64,000 nt of DNA from an uncultured Eubacteriales bacterium (GTDB taxonomy: Bacteria; Bacillota; Clostridia; Christensenellales; Aristaeellaceae), in the NCBI GenBank assembly GCA_900315315.1, contig OMYT01000001.1, positions 1-64,000 on the forward strand, in the 5' to 3' direction. The notes under the pieces are model-generated. The model was not told the DNA's origin and did not search any database. It saw nothing but the letters and a program-made list of their open reading frames with translations. The translations under genes were made by a program, and so were the position numbers. How positions within the stretch are numbered: position 1 is the stretch's first letter; each line of letters starts with the position of its first letter. Shown piece after piece: positions 1 to 8,773 of this stretch.

Positions 1-15
1 CTGCGCTTTAGCCAT
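1..15 (-). CDS. 5' end of an unidentified gene running off the left edge
   Basis: Only the first five codons (M-A-K-A-Q) lie in the window. The start is supported by a GGAGG ribosome-binding site at 25-29 about nine bases upstream and by a near-consensus minus-strand promoter at 46-74. An in-frame ATG at 22-24 overlaps the ribosome-binding site and is less likely. The product cannot be identified. The gene is divergent from folD. Confidence 0.55.
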
Positions 16-16
16 C

Positions 17-45
17 GTTCTCATCCTCCATCTGATGATGAGAAC
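17..45. promoter_or_regulatory. Palindromic operator or leader hairpin over the start site and RBS
   Basis: GTTCTCATC (17-25) and GATGAGAAC (37-45) are perfect 9-bp inverted repeats with an 11-base spacer. The palindrome covers the predicted transcription start of the minus-strand gene and part of its ribosome-binding site (25-29). It could be a repressor operator or, in RNA, a hairpin that occludes the GGAGG. The sequence does not decide between these. Confidence 0.55.
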
Positions 46-74
46 ATTATACCACAGGTCGCAATAATAGTCTA
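46..74 (-). promoter_or_regulatory. Promoter of the divergent left-edge gene
   Basis: Read on the minus strand, the -35 is TAGACT (69-74, 4 of 6 consensus), the spacer is 17 bases, and the -10 is a perfect TATAAT (46-51). Transcription should begin near position 39, inside the palindrome at 17-45. Confidence 0.65.
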
Positions 75-133
75 GTTATTTGTTGTATTTACTACTAGTG
101 GCTGATATGAGAAAGAGACAGGGGAACAGGAAG

Positions 134-991
134 ATGGGAGCGCAGATACTGGACGGGAAGGTAATGTCCGCTGAACTGCGGGCGGAGATTGCGCAGCGGG
201 TGGCCGCGCTGAAGGAGCGAGGAGTTACGCCCGGGCTGGCGGTGATTTTGGTCGGGAATGACCCCGCCAGCGAAATTTATGTGCGGAACAAGGGTAAGGG
301 CTGCGAGGAAACCGGCATGTATTCGAGGACGATCAATCTGCCGGAACAGACCTCACAGGCAGAGCTGGAGAGCGAGATCGAAAAGCTGAACGCGGATCCG
401 GCAATTCACGGGATTCTGGTGCAGCTGCCGATGCCGAAGCATCTGGACGAGCAGGCGGCCCTCGCAAAAATCCTGCCGGAAAAGGATGTTGACGGCTTCC
501 ATCTGATAAACGCCGGCCATATGATGACGGGGACGGAAGGCGTGATTGCCTGCACTCCGCGGGGTGCGCTGTATATGATCAAAAGTACCGGGATCGATCT
601 GAACGGAAAGGAAGCCGTCGTGATCGGTCGAAGTAACATTGTGGGCAAGCCGATGGCGATGCTGCTGCTGCGGGAAAACTGCACGGTCACGATCTGTCAC
701 AGCCGGACGAAAGATCTGGTGGAACATACCCGCCGCGCGGACATTCTGGTGGCTGCTGTGGGAAAAGCAGGATTCGTGACCGCTGACATGGTCAAACCCG
801 GCGCTGTTGTGATTGATGTCGGCATCAATCGGGTGGACGGCAAGGTTTGTGGAGACGTTGATTTTGAACATGTAAAGGAAAAAGCTTCCTGGATCACGCC
901 GGTACCGGGTGGCGTTGGCAAAATGACGATTACCATGCTGCTGGATAATACCGTCGAGGCAGCGGAAAGGAACCTGAACCGTGACAGGTGA
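134..991 (+). CDS. folD: Bifunctional methylenetetrahydrofolate dehydrogenase/cyclohydrolase FolD
   Basis: FolD interconverts 5,10-methylene-, methenyl- and 10-formyl-tetrahydrofolate in the cytoplasm with NADP. The 285-residue protein has the usual length. It shows the substrate-site stretch [13 protein letters not shown], the VQLPMP motif, the Rossmann segment [11 protein letters not shown] and the C-terminal signature PGGVGKMT (usually PGGVGPMT). I chose ATG 134 because MGAQILDGK is the typical FolD N-terminus and AGGGGA lies eight bases upstream; the frame stays open upstream to a TTG at 80. It is the first gene of a tight operon and overlaps xseA by 11 bases. Confidence 0.96.
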   Translation: MGAQILDGKVMSAELRAEIAQRVAALKERGVTPGLAVILVGNDPASEIYVRNKGKGCEETGMYSRTINLPEQTSQAELESEIEKLNADPAIHGILVQLPMPKHLDEQAALAKILPEKDVDGFHLINAGHMMTGTEGVIACTPRGALYMIKSTGIDLNGKEAVVIGRSNIVGKPMAMLLLRENCTVTICHSRTKDLVEHTRRADILVAAVGKAGFVTADMVKPGAVVIDVGINRVDGKVCGDVDFEHVKEKASWITPVPGGVGKMTITMLLDNTVEAAERNLNRDR

Positions 992-2249
992 CGCGGGCAT
1001 CAGCGTATCCGAACTGAATCTGATGGTGTCGGAAGCCATTCGAAAGGATCCCCGGACCCGCAGCCTTACCGTACGCGGGGAAGTCAGCGGGTTTAAACAC
1101 CATATCGCTTCCGGACACTGGTATTTTTCTCTAAAGGATCCAGAGTCAGCGGTCAGCTGCGTGATGTTCCGGCAGAACACGCTGAGAGCGAAAATCAGAC
1201 CGAAAGACGGGGATTCCGTTTTGGCTGACGGATATGTGGAGGTTTACGCGGCACAGGGGAAGTATCAGCTGTATGTGACGGGAATCCGTCCGGTCGGGGC
1301 TGGCGATCTTTATATCCGGCTGGAGGAACTGAAACGGAAGCTGGCCGCTGAAGGCCTATTTGATCCCGGGAGGAAAAGACCGCTGCCGCTGAGCCCGAAC
1401 AAGGTGGCTGTGGTGACTTCTCAGAGCGGGGCGGCGCTTCACGACATTCTGAACGTATCCGGGATGCGAAACCCTTCCATCCCGATTGTGCTGATCCCGG
1501 TGTCGGTGCAGGGCGTTGGAGCAGGGAGTGAGATTGCCGCGGGGATCCGGAAGGCGAACGATACGGAAGCTGAAGTCATCATCGTGGCCCGGGGCGGCGG
1601 ATCTGCAGAAGACCTGTGGTGCTTCAATGACGAGGCGGTGGTCCGGGCGGTGGCGGCCAGCGGGAAACCGGTGGTTTCAGGCGTCGGGCATGAGGTGGAC
1701 ATTACCCTTTGTGATCTGGCAGCGGATGTCCGGGCTTCCACCCCGAGCAACGCTGCGGAGATTGTTTTTCCGGACCGACGGGAGCTGTCCACCCGTGTTC
1801 GGCTGATCAGGAGCAGTCTGCTCCGCGCACAGGCAGGACGTCTCGGAGAAACGGAATTGCGGCTACAGGAGTTCATGCGGAAACTGACGACGCTATCACC
1901 AGAGAAGCGGATACTCCGATTGACGGCCGGCACTGAGGTGATGCGGGAACGGTTGACTTCACTTATGCGAAGTATCACGGAAACGAAACAGGGCGAAGTG
2001 AAAACTGCGGCTGTTATGCTGGAACAGAGTTTACAGCGGCGGCTGACTGATGCACAGCATACAACAAACAGGCTGCGGGAGCGGCTCACGGCAGTGAATC
2101 CGGCGGCTGTACTGAACCGGGGATATGCGATGGTATACTCCGGGGAGGAAAAACTGCTGACCAGCGCGGCGGAAGCAAAGCATCACAGGGAAATGACCCT
2201 GCAGTTTGCGGACGGAAGGGTCAGGGTGACCGGAAAGGAAGAATCATGA
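981..2249 (+). CDS. xseA: Exodeoxyribonuclease VII large subunit
   Basis: Catalytic large subunit of the single-strand-specific exonuclease VII, which acts in mismatch repair and DNA turnover with XseB. Of 422 residues, the first ~100 form the OB-fold ([11 protein letters not shown]...GHWYFSLKD). The catalytic core follows, with [27 protein letters not shown] and [25 protein letters not shown], then a helical C-terminus ending in the conserved LNRGYAMV block. Translation starts at a GTG inside the 3' end of folD, so the two are probably coupled. It overlaps xseB by four bases (ATGA). Confidence 0.96.
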   Translation: MTGDAGISVSELNLMVSEAIRKDPRTRSLTVRGEVSGFKHHIASGHWYFSLKDPESAVSCVMFRQNTLRAKIRPKDGDSVLADGYVEVYAAQGKYQLYVTGIRPVGAGDLYIRLEELKRKLAAEGLFDPGRKRPLPLSPNKVAVVTSQSGAALHDILNVSGMRNPSIPIVLIPVSVQGVGAGSEIAAGIRKANDTEAEVIIVARGGGSAEDLWCFNDEAVVRAVAASGKPVVSGVGHEVDITLCDLAADVRASTPSNAAEIVFPDRRELSTRVRLIRSSLLRAQAGRLGETELRLQEFMRKLTTLSPEKRILRLTAGTEVMRERLTSLMRSITETKQGEVKTAAVMLEQSLQRRLTDAQHTTNRLRERLTAVNPAAVLNRGYAMVYSGEEKLLTSAAEAKHHREMTLQFADGRVRVTGKEES

Positions 2250-2479
2250 CGGAAGAAAAAGAAAGTTTTGAAGCAAGACTGCAGTCCGTGCAGGCAATTA
2301 TCTCTCAGATCGAAGAAGGAAAGCTTTCCCTGGAAGAGTCTGTAAAACAGTTTGAAAACGGTATGAAAACGTTGTCGCAGCTGGATGAGGAAATGAAGGA
2401 CATGAGCCGCAGGCTGACCGTACTGAAGGACGGGAAGGAACAGGAACTGCAGGGCGGAGGAACGGATGAAGGCCTATGA
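2246..2479 (+). CDS. xseB: Exodeoxyribonuclease VII small subunit
   Basis: Small helical subunit that wraps the coiled-coil of XseA. It is 77 residues long, in the usual 60-85 range, with the family pattern FEARLQSVQAIISQIEEGKLSLEESVKQFENGM. The ATGA overlap with xseA suggests coupled, stoichiometric translation. Its 3' end overlaps ispA by 14 bases. Confidence 0.94.
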   Translation: MTEEKESFEARLQSVQAIISQIEEGKLSLEESVKQFENGMKTLSQLDEEMKDMSRRLTVLKDGKEQELQGGGTDEGL

Positions 2480-3341
2480 CGAATACCGCCGGATGATTGA
2501 GCAATCGCTGGCACCAATGCTGGAATCCCTGGGAGAGATCCCGGAAAAGCTGCTGGAAGCTATGCGCTACAGCCTGGAAGCCGGCGGAAAAAGACTGCGC
2601 CCGGTGATGCTGCTGGCAGCCTGCGATATGGCCGGGGGCGATACGGGAACAGCGCTGCCCTTTGCCTGCGCGATGGAAATGATCCACACTTACAGCCTGA
2701 TTCATGATGATCTGCCAGCCATGGACAACGACGATTTTCGCCGGGGAAAACCAACAAACCACAAGGTTTTCGGTGAGGGAATTGCAGTACTGGCAGGTGA
2801 CGGACTGCTGAACGCGGCGGCGGAGCTGATGGCGGGAGCCGCGCTGCGGATGGCTGACAGCCGGGGAATCCGCGCCATGGAGATCATCATGCGGCACGCG
2901 GGCGTGACGGGGATGATTGCCGGGCAGGCTGCAGATCTGCTCAGCGAGGGCGAACCTCCCCGGGAGGATCTGGTGATTTACATTCACAGCCACAAAACTG
3001 CGGATCTGCTGGAAGCCCCGATAGAGGCCGGGCTGGCCCTGGCCGGCGCGGATGAGCAGGCCTGCCGGCTCGGGCGAGAGTACGGATACCATTTGGGTCT
3101 TGCCTTTCAGATGACGGATGACCTGCTGGACGTAACAGGCGACGAGGCGCTGCTGGGCAAAAAAACAGGAGCGGATGCCGAACTGAACAAGATGACATGG
3201 GTCGCCCTGCGAGGGGTCGCGGGAACAAAGAAGGACGCCGCAGAGCAGGCGGAACTGGCGATCGGAGCCATCAACCGGCTGCCGTGGGAGCATGGATTCT
3301 TTACAGAACTGGCCCGCGGAACCGTATCACGCAAACAATAA
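2466..3341 (+). CDS. ispA: Geranyl/farnesyl diphosphate synthase (IspA type)
   Basis: Polyprenyl synthase that condenses IPP with allylic diphosphates to give GPP/FPP for undecaprenyl phosphate and quinones. The 291-residue protein has the first aspartate-rich motif DDLPAMDNDD (~79-88) followed by RRGKPTNHKVFGE, the GQAADLL segment, and the second motif DDLLD near residue 218. The xse-ispA order is a common bacterial arrangement. The start overlaps xseB. Exact chain length cannot be read from sequence alone. Confidence 0.93.
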   Translation: MKAYDEYRRMIEQSLAPMLESLGEIPEKLLEAMRYSLEAGGKRLRPVMLLAACDMAGGDTGTALPFACAMEMIHTYSLIHDDLPAMDNDDFRRGKPTNHKVFGEGIAVLAGDGLLNAAAELMAGAALRMADSRGIRAMEIIMRHAGVTGMIAGQAADLLSEGEPPREDLVIYIHSHKTADLLEAPIEAGLALAGADEQACRLGREYGYHLGLAFQMTDDLLDVTGDEALLGKKTGADAELNKMTWVALRGVAGTKKDAAEQAELAIGAINRLPWEHGFFTELARGTVSRKQ

Positions 3342-3359
3342 CGGACGGAGGACAAGTAC

Positions 3360-3899
3360 ATGCCTTTCATGGATCACTTTCTGGAAGAAGTTGTCACAAA
3401 GCGCAACAATATCGTCAACCGGATTATTTATTACTTCAGTTGGGTTGTCATGATCATTTCCGCTATCTATGCGAGTCTGACGCTGGGTACGCTGACCATG
3501 AACTTTAACTGGATGAGTGTGATCATCATCGTTATATCCGCAGGTATTGCCGTATACATCTGGTTCTTTCATGACAAACTGCTGACGGAATACGAATATA
3601 CCTTTACGAACGGATCACTGGACTTTGCCGAAGTGTACAATAATAAAAAGCGGAAAAGCCTGGGCAGCCTGAACGTGAGGAATGTGGAAGCATTCGGGAA
3701 AGTGGATTCGGAGTCTTTCAGACGCTATATCAGTATGCCCGGGATCAAAAAGATGAACTGGTTCCTGAACCGGGATTCGGAACTGTATTATTTTTACTTT
3801 ACGAAGGAATCCGATCGGAAAATCATCATTATGGAACCCAGCGAGGAAATGGTTTCCTATATTCGCCAGTATTTGCCTAACGGAGCATACAGGGAGTAA
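3360..3899 (+). CDS. Uncharacterised two-helix membrane protein
   Basis: A 179-residue protein of unknown function. Two hydrophobic segments (~25-45 and ~50-70) are followed by a soluble C-terminal half rich in aromatic and charged residues, with a YEYTFTNGSLDF beta-like stretch and an IIMEPSEEMVSYIRQYLP end. It resembles small DUF-type membrane proteins found in clostridial operons (possibly DUF6106), but I am not certain. It has a good GGAGGA site and lies 18 bases after ispA and four bases before nifS, so it is cotranscribed. Confidence 0.8.
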   Translation: MPFMDHFLEEVVTKRNNIVNRIIYYFSWVVMIISAIYASLTLGTLTMNFNWMSVIIIVISAGIAVYIWFFHDKLLTEYEYTFTNGSLDFAEVYNNKKRKSLGSLNVRNVEAFGKVDSESFRRYISMPGIKKMNWFLNRDSELYYFYFTKESDRKIIIMEPSEEMVSYIRQYLPNGAYRE

Positions 3900-3903
3900 C
3901 GGT

Positions 3904-5055
3904 ATGAACGTTTATCTTGACAACAGCGCCACAACAAAGCCGTCCGCGGCGGTTGCGGCAGCTGCCCTGCAACGGATGGAAAGCGGATGGTATAATCCAT
4001 CCGCTTTATATAAGCCTGCCCTGGAGATCCAGAAACAGATTGACAGGACACGGGAAACCTGCCTTAAGGCGGCGGGCGCTGCCGGACAGCAGATTGTTTT
4101 TACCTCCGGCGGAACGGAAGCGGATAACCTGGCTCTGCTGGGACATCTGAAAACGAGGAAGGCATCGGGCAAGGTGCTGATCTCCTCGGTGGATCATCCG
4201 GCTGTGTCAGCCTGCGTGGAGGAGATCCGTCATATGGGCTTTAAGACAGAAATCATTCCGGCGGGAAAAGACGGGACAGTCGACCTTGCAGCACTGGAAG
4301 AGCAGCTGGATGAGTGGACGGTCCTGATTTCGGTCATGCAAGTCAATAATGAGACCGGTTCCTGTGAACCTCTTCAAGAAATTGTGAAACTGCGAGACCG
4401 GAAAGCTTCGGGCGCCGCGATTCATGTGGACGGCGTACAAGGCTTTCTACGGGTACCGCTGGAATTCAACCACCTCGGGATTCAGTCCTACGCGCTCTCA
4501 GGGCACAAGATTCACGGACTAAAGGGGACGGGCGCGCTGATCCTGCGGAAAGATCACCCGATCCGGCCGGTTCAGTTTGGAGGCGGACAGGAAGGGAACC
4601 TGCGATCCGGGACAGAGAACACCTTTGGAATTCTGGCGCTCGGGGAGGCGGTCGACTTATGGGATCCGGAAGCGAATGCCAGGATGAGGGAATTAAAAAA
4701 CAGACTTTGGTCTGGCATCAAAGAAAAAATCCCGACAGCTTCAGTAAATGGACCGGTGGAAAGCCCGATAACCTGCGCGCCGCACATCCTGAATGTTTCG
4801 ATGACACCGGTGCGGAGCCAGACAATGCTGTTTGCCCTGGAGGGTGACGGGATCTACGTTTCCGCGGGGAGCGCCTGCGCCAGCCGAAAACAGAAGATCT
4901 CCCCGGTGCTGAAAGCCATGGGGGTCAGTACAGAGCGGGCGGACTGCTCACTGCGGTTCAGCCTATGTCCGATGACGACAGAGGAAGAAATTGACTATGT
5001 TATAGAGCGTGCGGCGTTTCATTGGGAAGCGCTTAAGAAGTTTGTAAGGAGATAG
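3904..5055 (+). CDS. Cysteine desulfurase (NifS/IscS family), probable sulfur donor to ThiI
   Basis: PLP enzyme that removes sulfur from cysteine as a protein persulfide. In 383 residues it has His98 (SVDHPAV), the PLP lysine K202 in LSGHKIHGLKGTG and the persulfide cysteine C325 in AGSACASRKQK. It lies two bases before thiI. In Bacillus the neighbouring NifS-like protein (NifZ) supplies sulfur to ThiI for 4-thiouridine in tRNA, and the pairing here suggests the same. No iscU or sufU is nearby. Confidence 0.93.
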   Translation: MNVYLDNSATTKPSAAVAAAALQRMESGWYNPSALYKPALEIQKQIDRTRETCLKAAGAAGQQIVFTSGGTEADNLALLGHLKTRKASGKVLISSVDHPAVSACVEEIRHMGFKTEIIPAGKDGTVDLAALEEQLDEWTVLISVMQVNNETGSCEPLQEIVKLRDRKASGAAIHVDGVQGFLRVPLEFNHLGIQSYALSGHKIHGLKGTGALILRKDHPIRPVQFGGGQEGNLRSGTENTFGILALGEAVDLWDPEANARMRELKNRLWSGIKEKIPTASVNGPVESPITCAPHILNVSMTPVRSQTMLFALEGDGIYVSAGSACASRKQKISPVLKAMGVSTERADCSLRFSLCPMTTEEEIDYVIERAAFHWEALKKFVRR

Positions 5056-5057
5056 AA

Positions 5058-6203
5058 ATGACTGAATTACTATTGGTACGGTACGGGGAGATTTTTCTGA
5101 AAGGGTTGAACAGACCATATTTTATCCGGGCTCTAGTTCGGAAGGTGCGCTATGCTGTGCGGGGTCTTGGCGCGGAGGTGTGGGTCCATGACGGGCGGAT
5201 CTTCGTACGCGGGTTTTCGGACCTTGAGGAATGCATCAGCCGGGTGACGAAAGTCTTCGGAGTACACAGCGTGTGCCCGGCGGTGGAAATGCCAAAGGAA
5301 GACTTTGATTCAATCTGTGTGCAGGCGGTTGAGATGACAAGGGATCTGAAGGGAACCTTTAAGGTCAACGCCCGGCGGAGTGACAAGCAGTATCCGATGA
5401 ATTCCCCCGCGATCAACGAGGAAGCCGGTTTCCGGATTCTGCAAGCCAATCCTAACCTGAAGGTGGATGTTCATGATCCGGAGCATGTGGTGAATATTGA
5501 AATCCGGGATATGGCTTATCTGTATGTAAAAGTAATCCCGGCAGTGGGCGGTATGCCGGTCGGGACAAACGGAAATGCAGCGCTGCTGCTTTCCGGTGGA
5601 ATTGACAGCCCGGTAGCCGGCTGGATGATCGCCAAGCGCGGCGTACAAATCTGCGCGGTGCATTTCCATTCCTATCCCTATACGTCCGACCGCGCGAAGG
5701 AAAAGGTTCTTGACCTGGCCCGGAAGCTGAGTTTCAGCTGCTGCGGAATCAAGGTTTTCGTCGTACCATTCACGGAAATCCAGATGGTCATCCATGAAAA
5801 ATGCCCGGAGGAATACACAACACTGATTATGCGGCGGTATATGATGCGCATCGCTGAACGGATCGCCCGGGAGCAGGAATGCGAGGCGCTGATCACCGGC
5901 GAAAGCATCGGTCAGGTGGCCAGCCAGACCATGACGGCGCTTGGAACGACGGACAGCGTTACGAAGATGCCGGTATTCCGGCCGTTAATCGGTTTTGACA
6001 AGAGCGAAATTATCTCGATTGCTCGGAAGATCGGGACGCTGGAAATTTCCGAGCTGCCCTATGAGGATTGCTGCACGGTATTTACGCCACGGCATCCGGC
6101 AACGCACCCGAAGATGGAGAAGATCCTGGAAGGGGAAGCGAAGCTGGATACGGAAGACCTGATTGCTAAGGCGATGAAAGGCGTGGAGATGATCCGGGTT
6201 TAA
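5058..6203 (+). CDS. thiI: tRNA 4-thiouridine synthase ThiI
   Basis: Adenylates U8 of tRNA and inserts sulfur (also used in thiamine thiazole synthesis in some bacteria). The 381 residues contain an N-terminal ferredoxin-like/THUMP region (~1-165) and the PP-loop motif LLSGGIDSP (~176-184). A C-terminal rhodanese domain, present in the ~480-residue E. coli protein, is absent as in Firmicutes. The protein therefore depends on a desulfurase such as the adjacent NifS-like enzyme. Last gene of the folD operon; no clear terminator follows before the cggR promoter. Confidence 0.95.
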   Translation: MTELLLVRYGEIFLKGLNRPYFIRALVRKVRYAVRGLGAEVWVHDGRIFVRGFSDLEECISRVTKVFGVHSVCPAVEMPKEDFDSICVQAVEMTRDLKGTFKVNARRSDKQYPMNSPAINEEAGFRILQANPNLKVDVHDPEHVVNIEIRDMAYLYVKVIPAVGGMPVGTNGNAALLLSGGIDSPVAGWMIAKRGVQICAVHFHSYPYTSDRAKEKVLDLARKLSFSCCGIKVFVVPFTEIQMVIHEKCPEEYTTLIMRRYMMRIAERIAREQECEALITGESIGQVASQTMTALGTTDSVTKMPVFRPLIGFDKSEIISIARKIGTLEISELPYEDCCTVFTPRHPATHPKMEKILEGEAKLDTEDLIAKAMKGVEMIRV

Positions 6204-6228
6204 TGCAAAGAGTTCACAAATATGTAAC

Positions 6229-6257
6229 TTGTAAAGCGGTTTATTGTATGGTAGAAT
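6229..6257 (+). promoter_or_regulatory. Promoter of cggR
   Basis: TTGTAA (6229-6234), a 17-base spacer and TAGAAT (6252-6257). The start site should be near 6264, where the palindrome begins. Confidence 0.65.
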
Positions 6258-6263
6258 AAGCCT

Positions 6264-6301
6264 CGGGACATGATTCGCCCTTGTGGGCGAAAATTGTCCC
6301 G
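6264..6301 (+). promoter_or_regulatory. Palindrome at +1 of cggR, candidate CggR operator
   Basis: CGGGACA (6264-6270) and TGTCCCG (6295-6301) are perfect inverted arms. Between them lies an inner hairpin TTCGCCC/GGGCGAA (6274-6280/6285-6291) with a four-base loop. The known Bacillus CggR operator is built from GGGAC and TGTC boxes, so the CGGGACA half-sites fit autoregulation. The same element could fold in RNA in the 62-base leader. Confidence 0.55.
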
Positions 6302-6325
6302 CAAGATCGGAAGGAGGCGAGCCGC

Positions 6326-7360
6326 ATGGATCCGGGTTTTATCACCCTGATGAGAAAGCTTGCACCTGATCTGATTGACGAGATTACCCGGCGTGCGTTG
6401 ATTCTGGAGAGAATTGCAGCACTCCAGCCTGTAGGCCGGAGGCAACTGGCTGCACGGCTGAACTTGCCGGAGAGGGAAATCCGCAATACTGCGGTAATCC
6501 TGAAAGAACTTGGGTATATCGAGCTGGATGCTTCCGGGATGAGTCTGAGCAGTAAAGCGGAAGAAGTGCTGGAGACGGCAAGGGCGTTTTCAAAGGCGAT
6601 GAGCGGCTTGACGGAAACGGAACAAAAGTTGAGCGAACTGCTTCCGGCCAACCGTGTGCTGGTGGTTCCCGGAGACGCGGACGAAGACGCCCAGGTACTT
6701 TCCGATGTAGGGCGTGTATGCGCCGGGCATCTGAGGTCGCTGCTGCAAAACGGAAATACATTGGCTGTGACAGGCGGGCGGACAATTGCTGCAGTGGCCC
6801 GAAGCCTGCAGAGTTCCGCGCCGCTGAATGTAATGGTCGTGCCTGCGCGGGGAGGACTGGGACGGTCGGTAGAGCTGCAGGCCAATACGCTGGCGGAAGA
6901 GATTGCCGGAAAACTCGGCGGGCATTACCGCCTGATTCATTTGCCGGACACGATGGACGCCGCAGCGATGCAGGAGATGCTGAAACTGCCTGAGGTCAGA
7001 GAAGCGATGGAATTGCTGGAGCGGGCGGATGTCATTCTGCACGGGATCGGTACCGCTTCGGAAATGATGAAGGAACGGCGGGTATCCCATTCAACGCAAA
7101 CCCGGTTGATTCAGGCGGGCGCTAAGGGGGAAAGTTTCGGCGCTTATTACGACCTGAACGGTCAGTGCCTGTTGGAGTCCACCAGCGTGGGCGTTGATCT
7201 GGCGCGGCTGAAGCCGACCTGCCGGATGGTAGCTTCGGCGGCAGGGGCCTCCAAAGCGGAGGCGATCATCTCGATCCTGCGCCATACCCATCATGATCTG
7301 TTGGTTACGGACCAGGGAGCTGCGGAAAGAATGATGAATATTCTTTCCAATTCAGTTTGA
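6326..7360 (+). CDS. cggR: Central glycolytic genes regulator CggR (SorC/DeoR family)
   Basis: Repressor of lower-glycolysis genes that releases DNA on binding fructose-1,6-bisphosphate in characterised homologues. The 344-residue protein has an N-terminal winged helix (~15-75) and a SorC sugar-phosphate-binding domain with TGGRTIAAVA, ARGGLGRSVELQANTLAEEIAGKLGG and HGIGTASEM. ATG 6326 is chosen because AAGGAGG (6310-6316) precedes it; the frame is open further upstream, through the palindrome. In Bacillus cggR leads a gapA-pgk-tpiA operon; here gapA is missing and pgk follows directly. Confidence 0.9.
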   Translation: MDPGFITLMRKLAPDLIDEITRRALILERIAALQPVGRRQLAARLNLPEREIRNTAVILKELGYIELDASGMSLSSKAEEVLETARAFSKAMSGLTETEQKLSELLPANRVLVVPGDADEDAQVLSDVGRVCAGHLRSLLQNGNTLAVTGGRTIAAVARSLQSSAPLNVMVVPARGGLGRSVELQANTLAEEIAGKLGGHYRLIHLPDTMDAAAMQEMLKLPEVREAMELLERADVILHGIGTASEMMKERRVSHSTQTRLIQAGAKGESFGAYYDLNGQCLLESTSVGVDLARLKPTCRMVASAAGASKAEAIISILRHTHHDLLVTDQGAAERMMNILSNSV

Positions 7361-7398
7361 ATTGTGTATAATATAGATTGCTCATCTCCGGGGGAGAT
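7344..7398 (+). promoter_or_regulatory. Probable internal promoter and leader hairpin for pgk
   Basis: TTTCCA (7344-7349), a 17-base spacer and a perfect TATAAT (7367-7372) sit at the end of cggR. They are followed by a compact hairpin ATCTCC-GGG-GGAGAT (7384-7398). This would let pgk-tpiA be expressed well above cggR. The hairpin near the 5' end could also stabilise the transcript, as reported for the Bacillus gapA message, but that is inference. Confidence 0.5.
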
Positions 7399-7444
7399 TA
7401 TGCAATAAATGATGAAATAAAACACGAAAAGGAGCGGAACTCTC

Positions 7445-8647
7445 ATGGCAAAAAAGACAGTTGACGACATTCAGGTAAAAGGCAAGCGGGTACTGGTACG
7501 CTGTGATTTCAACGTCCCCATGAAGGACGGCAGGATTACCAACGACAAGCGCATCGTTGCTGCCCTGCCTACGATCCAGAAACTGATCAAGGACGGCGGC
7601 AAAGTGATCCTGTGCTCTCATCTGGGCAAGCCGAAGAATGGTCCGGAAGAGAAGTTCTCCCTGGCACCCGTGGCTGTCCGCCTGAGCGAACTGCTGGGAC
7701 AGAAGGTTGTTTTTGCCAATGACGACAACGTCGTGGGCGAGAATGCCAAAGCTGCCGTGGCCGCCATGCAGGACGGCGACGTTGTGCTGCTGCAGAATAC
7801 CCGCTTCCGCAAGGAAGAAACCAAGAACGAAGAGACCTTCAGCAAAGAACTGGCTTCCCTGGCGGATGCCTATGTGGATGACGCATTCGGCTCCTGCCAC
7901 CGTGCGCACTGCTCCACCGAGGGCGTGACCAAATACACCAGCCCCAACGTTGCCGGCTATCTGATCGGCAAGGAACTGTCCATCATGGGCAAGGCGCTGG
8001 AAAACGCGGATCGTCCCTTCGTGGCTGTGCTGGGCGGCGCGAAGATCGAAGACAAACTGAACGTGATCAACAACCTGCTGGAAAAGGTCGACACGCTGAT
8101 CATCGGCGGCGGCATGGCTTTCACATTCCTGAAGGCGAAGGGATATGAAGTCGGCAAGAGCCTGCTGGACGAGAGCAAGATTGATTACTGCAAGGATATG
8201 ATGGGCAAGGCTGCCCAGAAAGGCGTCAAGCTGCTTCTGCCCATTGACACCGTGTGTGCTGCCGGATTCCCGGATCCTATTGACGGGCCTGTTGAGACGA
8301 CAGTTGTCGATTCCGATAAGATCCCGGCCGACATGGAAGGCCTGGATATCGGACCGAAGAGCCGCGAGCTGTTCGCGGATGCCGTGAAGAGCGCGAAAAC
8401 CGTGGTCTGGAACGGACCGATGGGCGTGTTCGAGAATCCCACGCTGGCGCAAGGAACTCTGGCTGTGGCACAGGCGATGGCCGATTCTGAGGCTGTTACG
8501 ATCATCGGCGGCGGCGACAGCGCTGCGGCTGTGGAGCAAATGGGCCTTGGCGACAAGATGACGCACATTTCTACCGGCGGCGGCGCTTCCCTGGAGTTCC
8601 TGGAAGGCAAGACCCTGCCCGGCGTTGCGTGCCTGGACGAGAAATAA
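7445..8647 (+). CDS. pgk: Phosphoglycerate kinase
   Basis: Transfers phosphate from 1,3-bisphosphoglycerate to ADP in glycolysis. It is 400 residues, full length. Visible motifs are the N-terminal substrate site [19 protein letters not shown], the hinge/nucleotide region [12 protein letters not shown], and the C-terminal [11 protein letters not shown] and [15 protein letters not shown]. It starts with ATG after AAAGGAG. Codon use is strongly biased to C/G endings, as expected for an abundant enzyme. It lies downstream of cggR and upstream of tpiA. Confidence 0.97.
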   Translation: MAKKTVDDIQVKGKRVLVRCDFNVPMKDGRITNDKRIVAALPTIQKLIKDGGKVILCSHLGKPKNGPEEKFSLAPVAVRLSELLGQKVVFANDDNVVGENAKAAVAAMQDGDVVLLQNTRFRKEETKNEETFSKELASLADAYVDDAFGSCHRAHCSTEGVTKYTSPNVAGYLIGKELSIMGKALENADRPFVAVLGGAKIEDKLNVINNLLEKVDTLIIGGGMAFTFLKAKGYEVGKSLLDESKIDYCKDMMGKAAQKGVKLLLPIDTVCAAGFPDPIDGPVETTVVDSDKIPADMEGLDIGPKSRELFADAVKSAKTVVWNGPMGVFENPTLAQGTLAVAQAMADSEAVTIIGGGDSAAAVEQMGLGDKMTHISTGGGASLEFLEGKTLPGVACLDEK

Positions 8648-8651
8648 TGAA

Positions 8652-8690
8652 ATGGGGGGCTTTCCGATCGCCCCCCATACCCCATTCGGC
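8652..8690 (+). repeat. Intergenic palindromic element, family A (short form)
   Basis: ATGGGGGGC (8652-8660) pairs with GCCCCCCAT (8670-8678) around the loop TTTCCGATC. A tag ACCCCATTCGGC follows at 8679-8690. The loop and the tag recur at 33901-33938, 28108-28210, 52937-52972 and, more loosely, 54955-55104. There is no immediate T-run, so it is a poor intrinsic terminator; it may act as a roadblock or stability element between pgk and tpiA. Confidence 0.6.
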
Positions 8691-8773
8691 TTGAAGGGGA
8701 ACGAGGTTTTTTGAAGGAAATGTATTCCCACGCGATATTCATCAGAATGTCAAAAAATGAAGGAGAGGATAAT

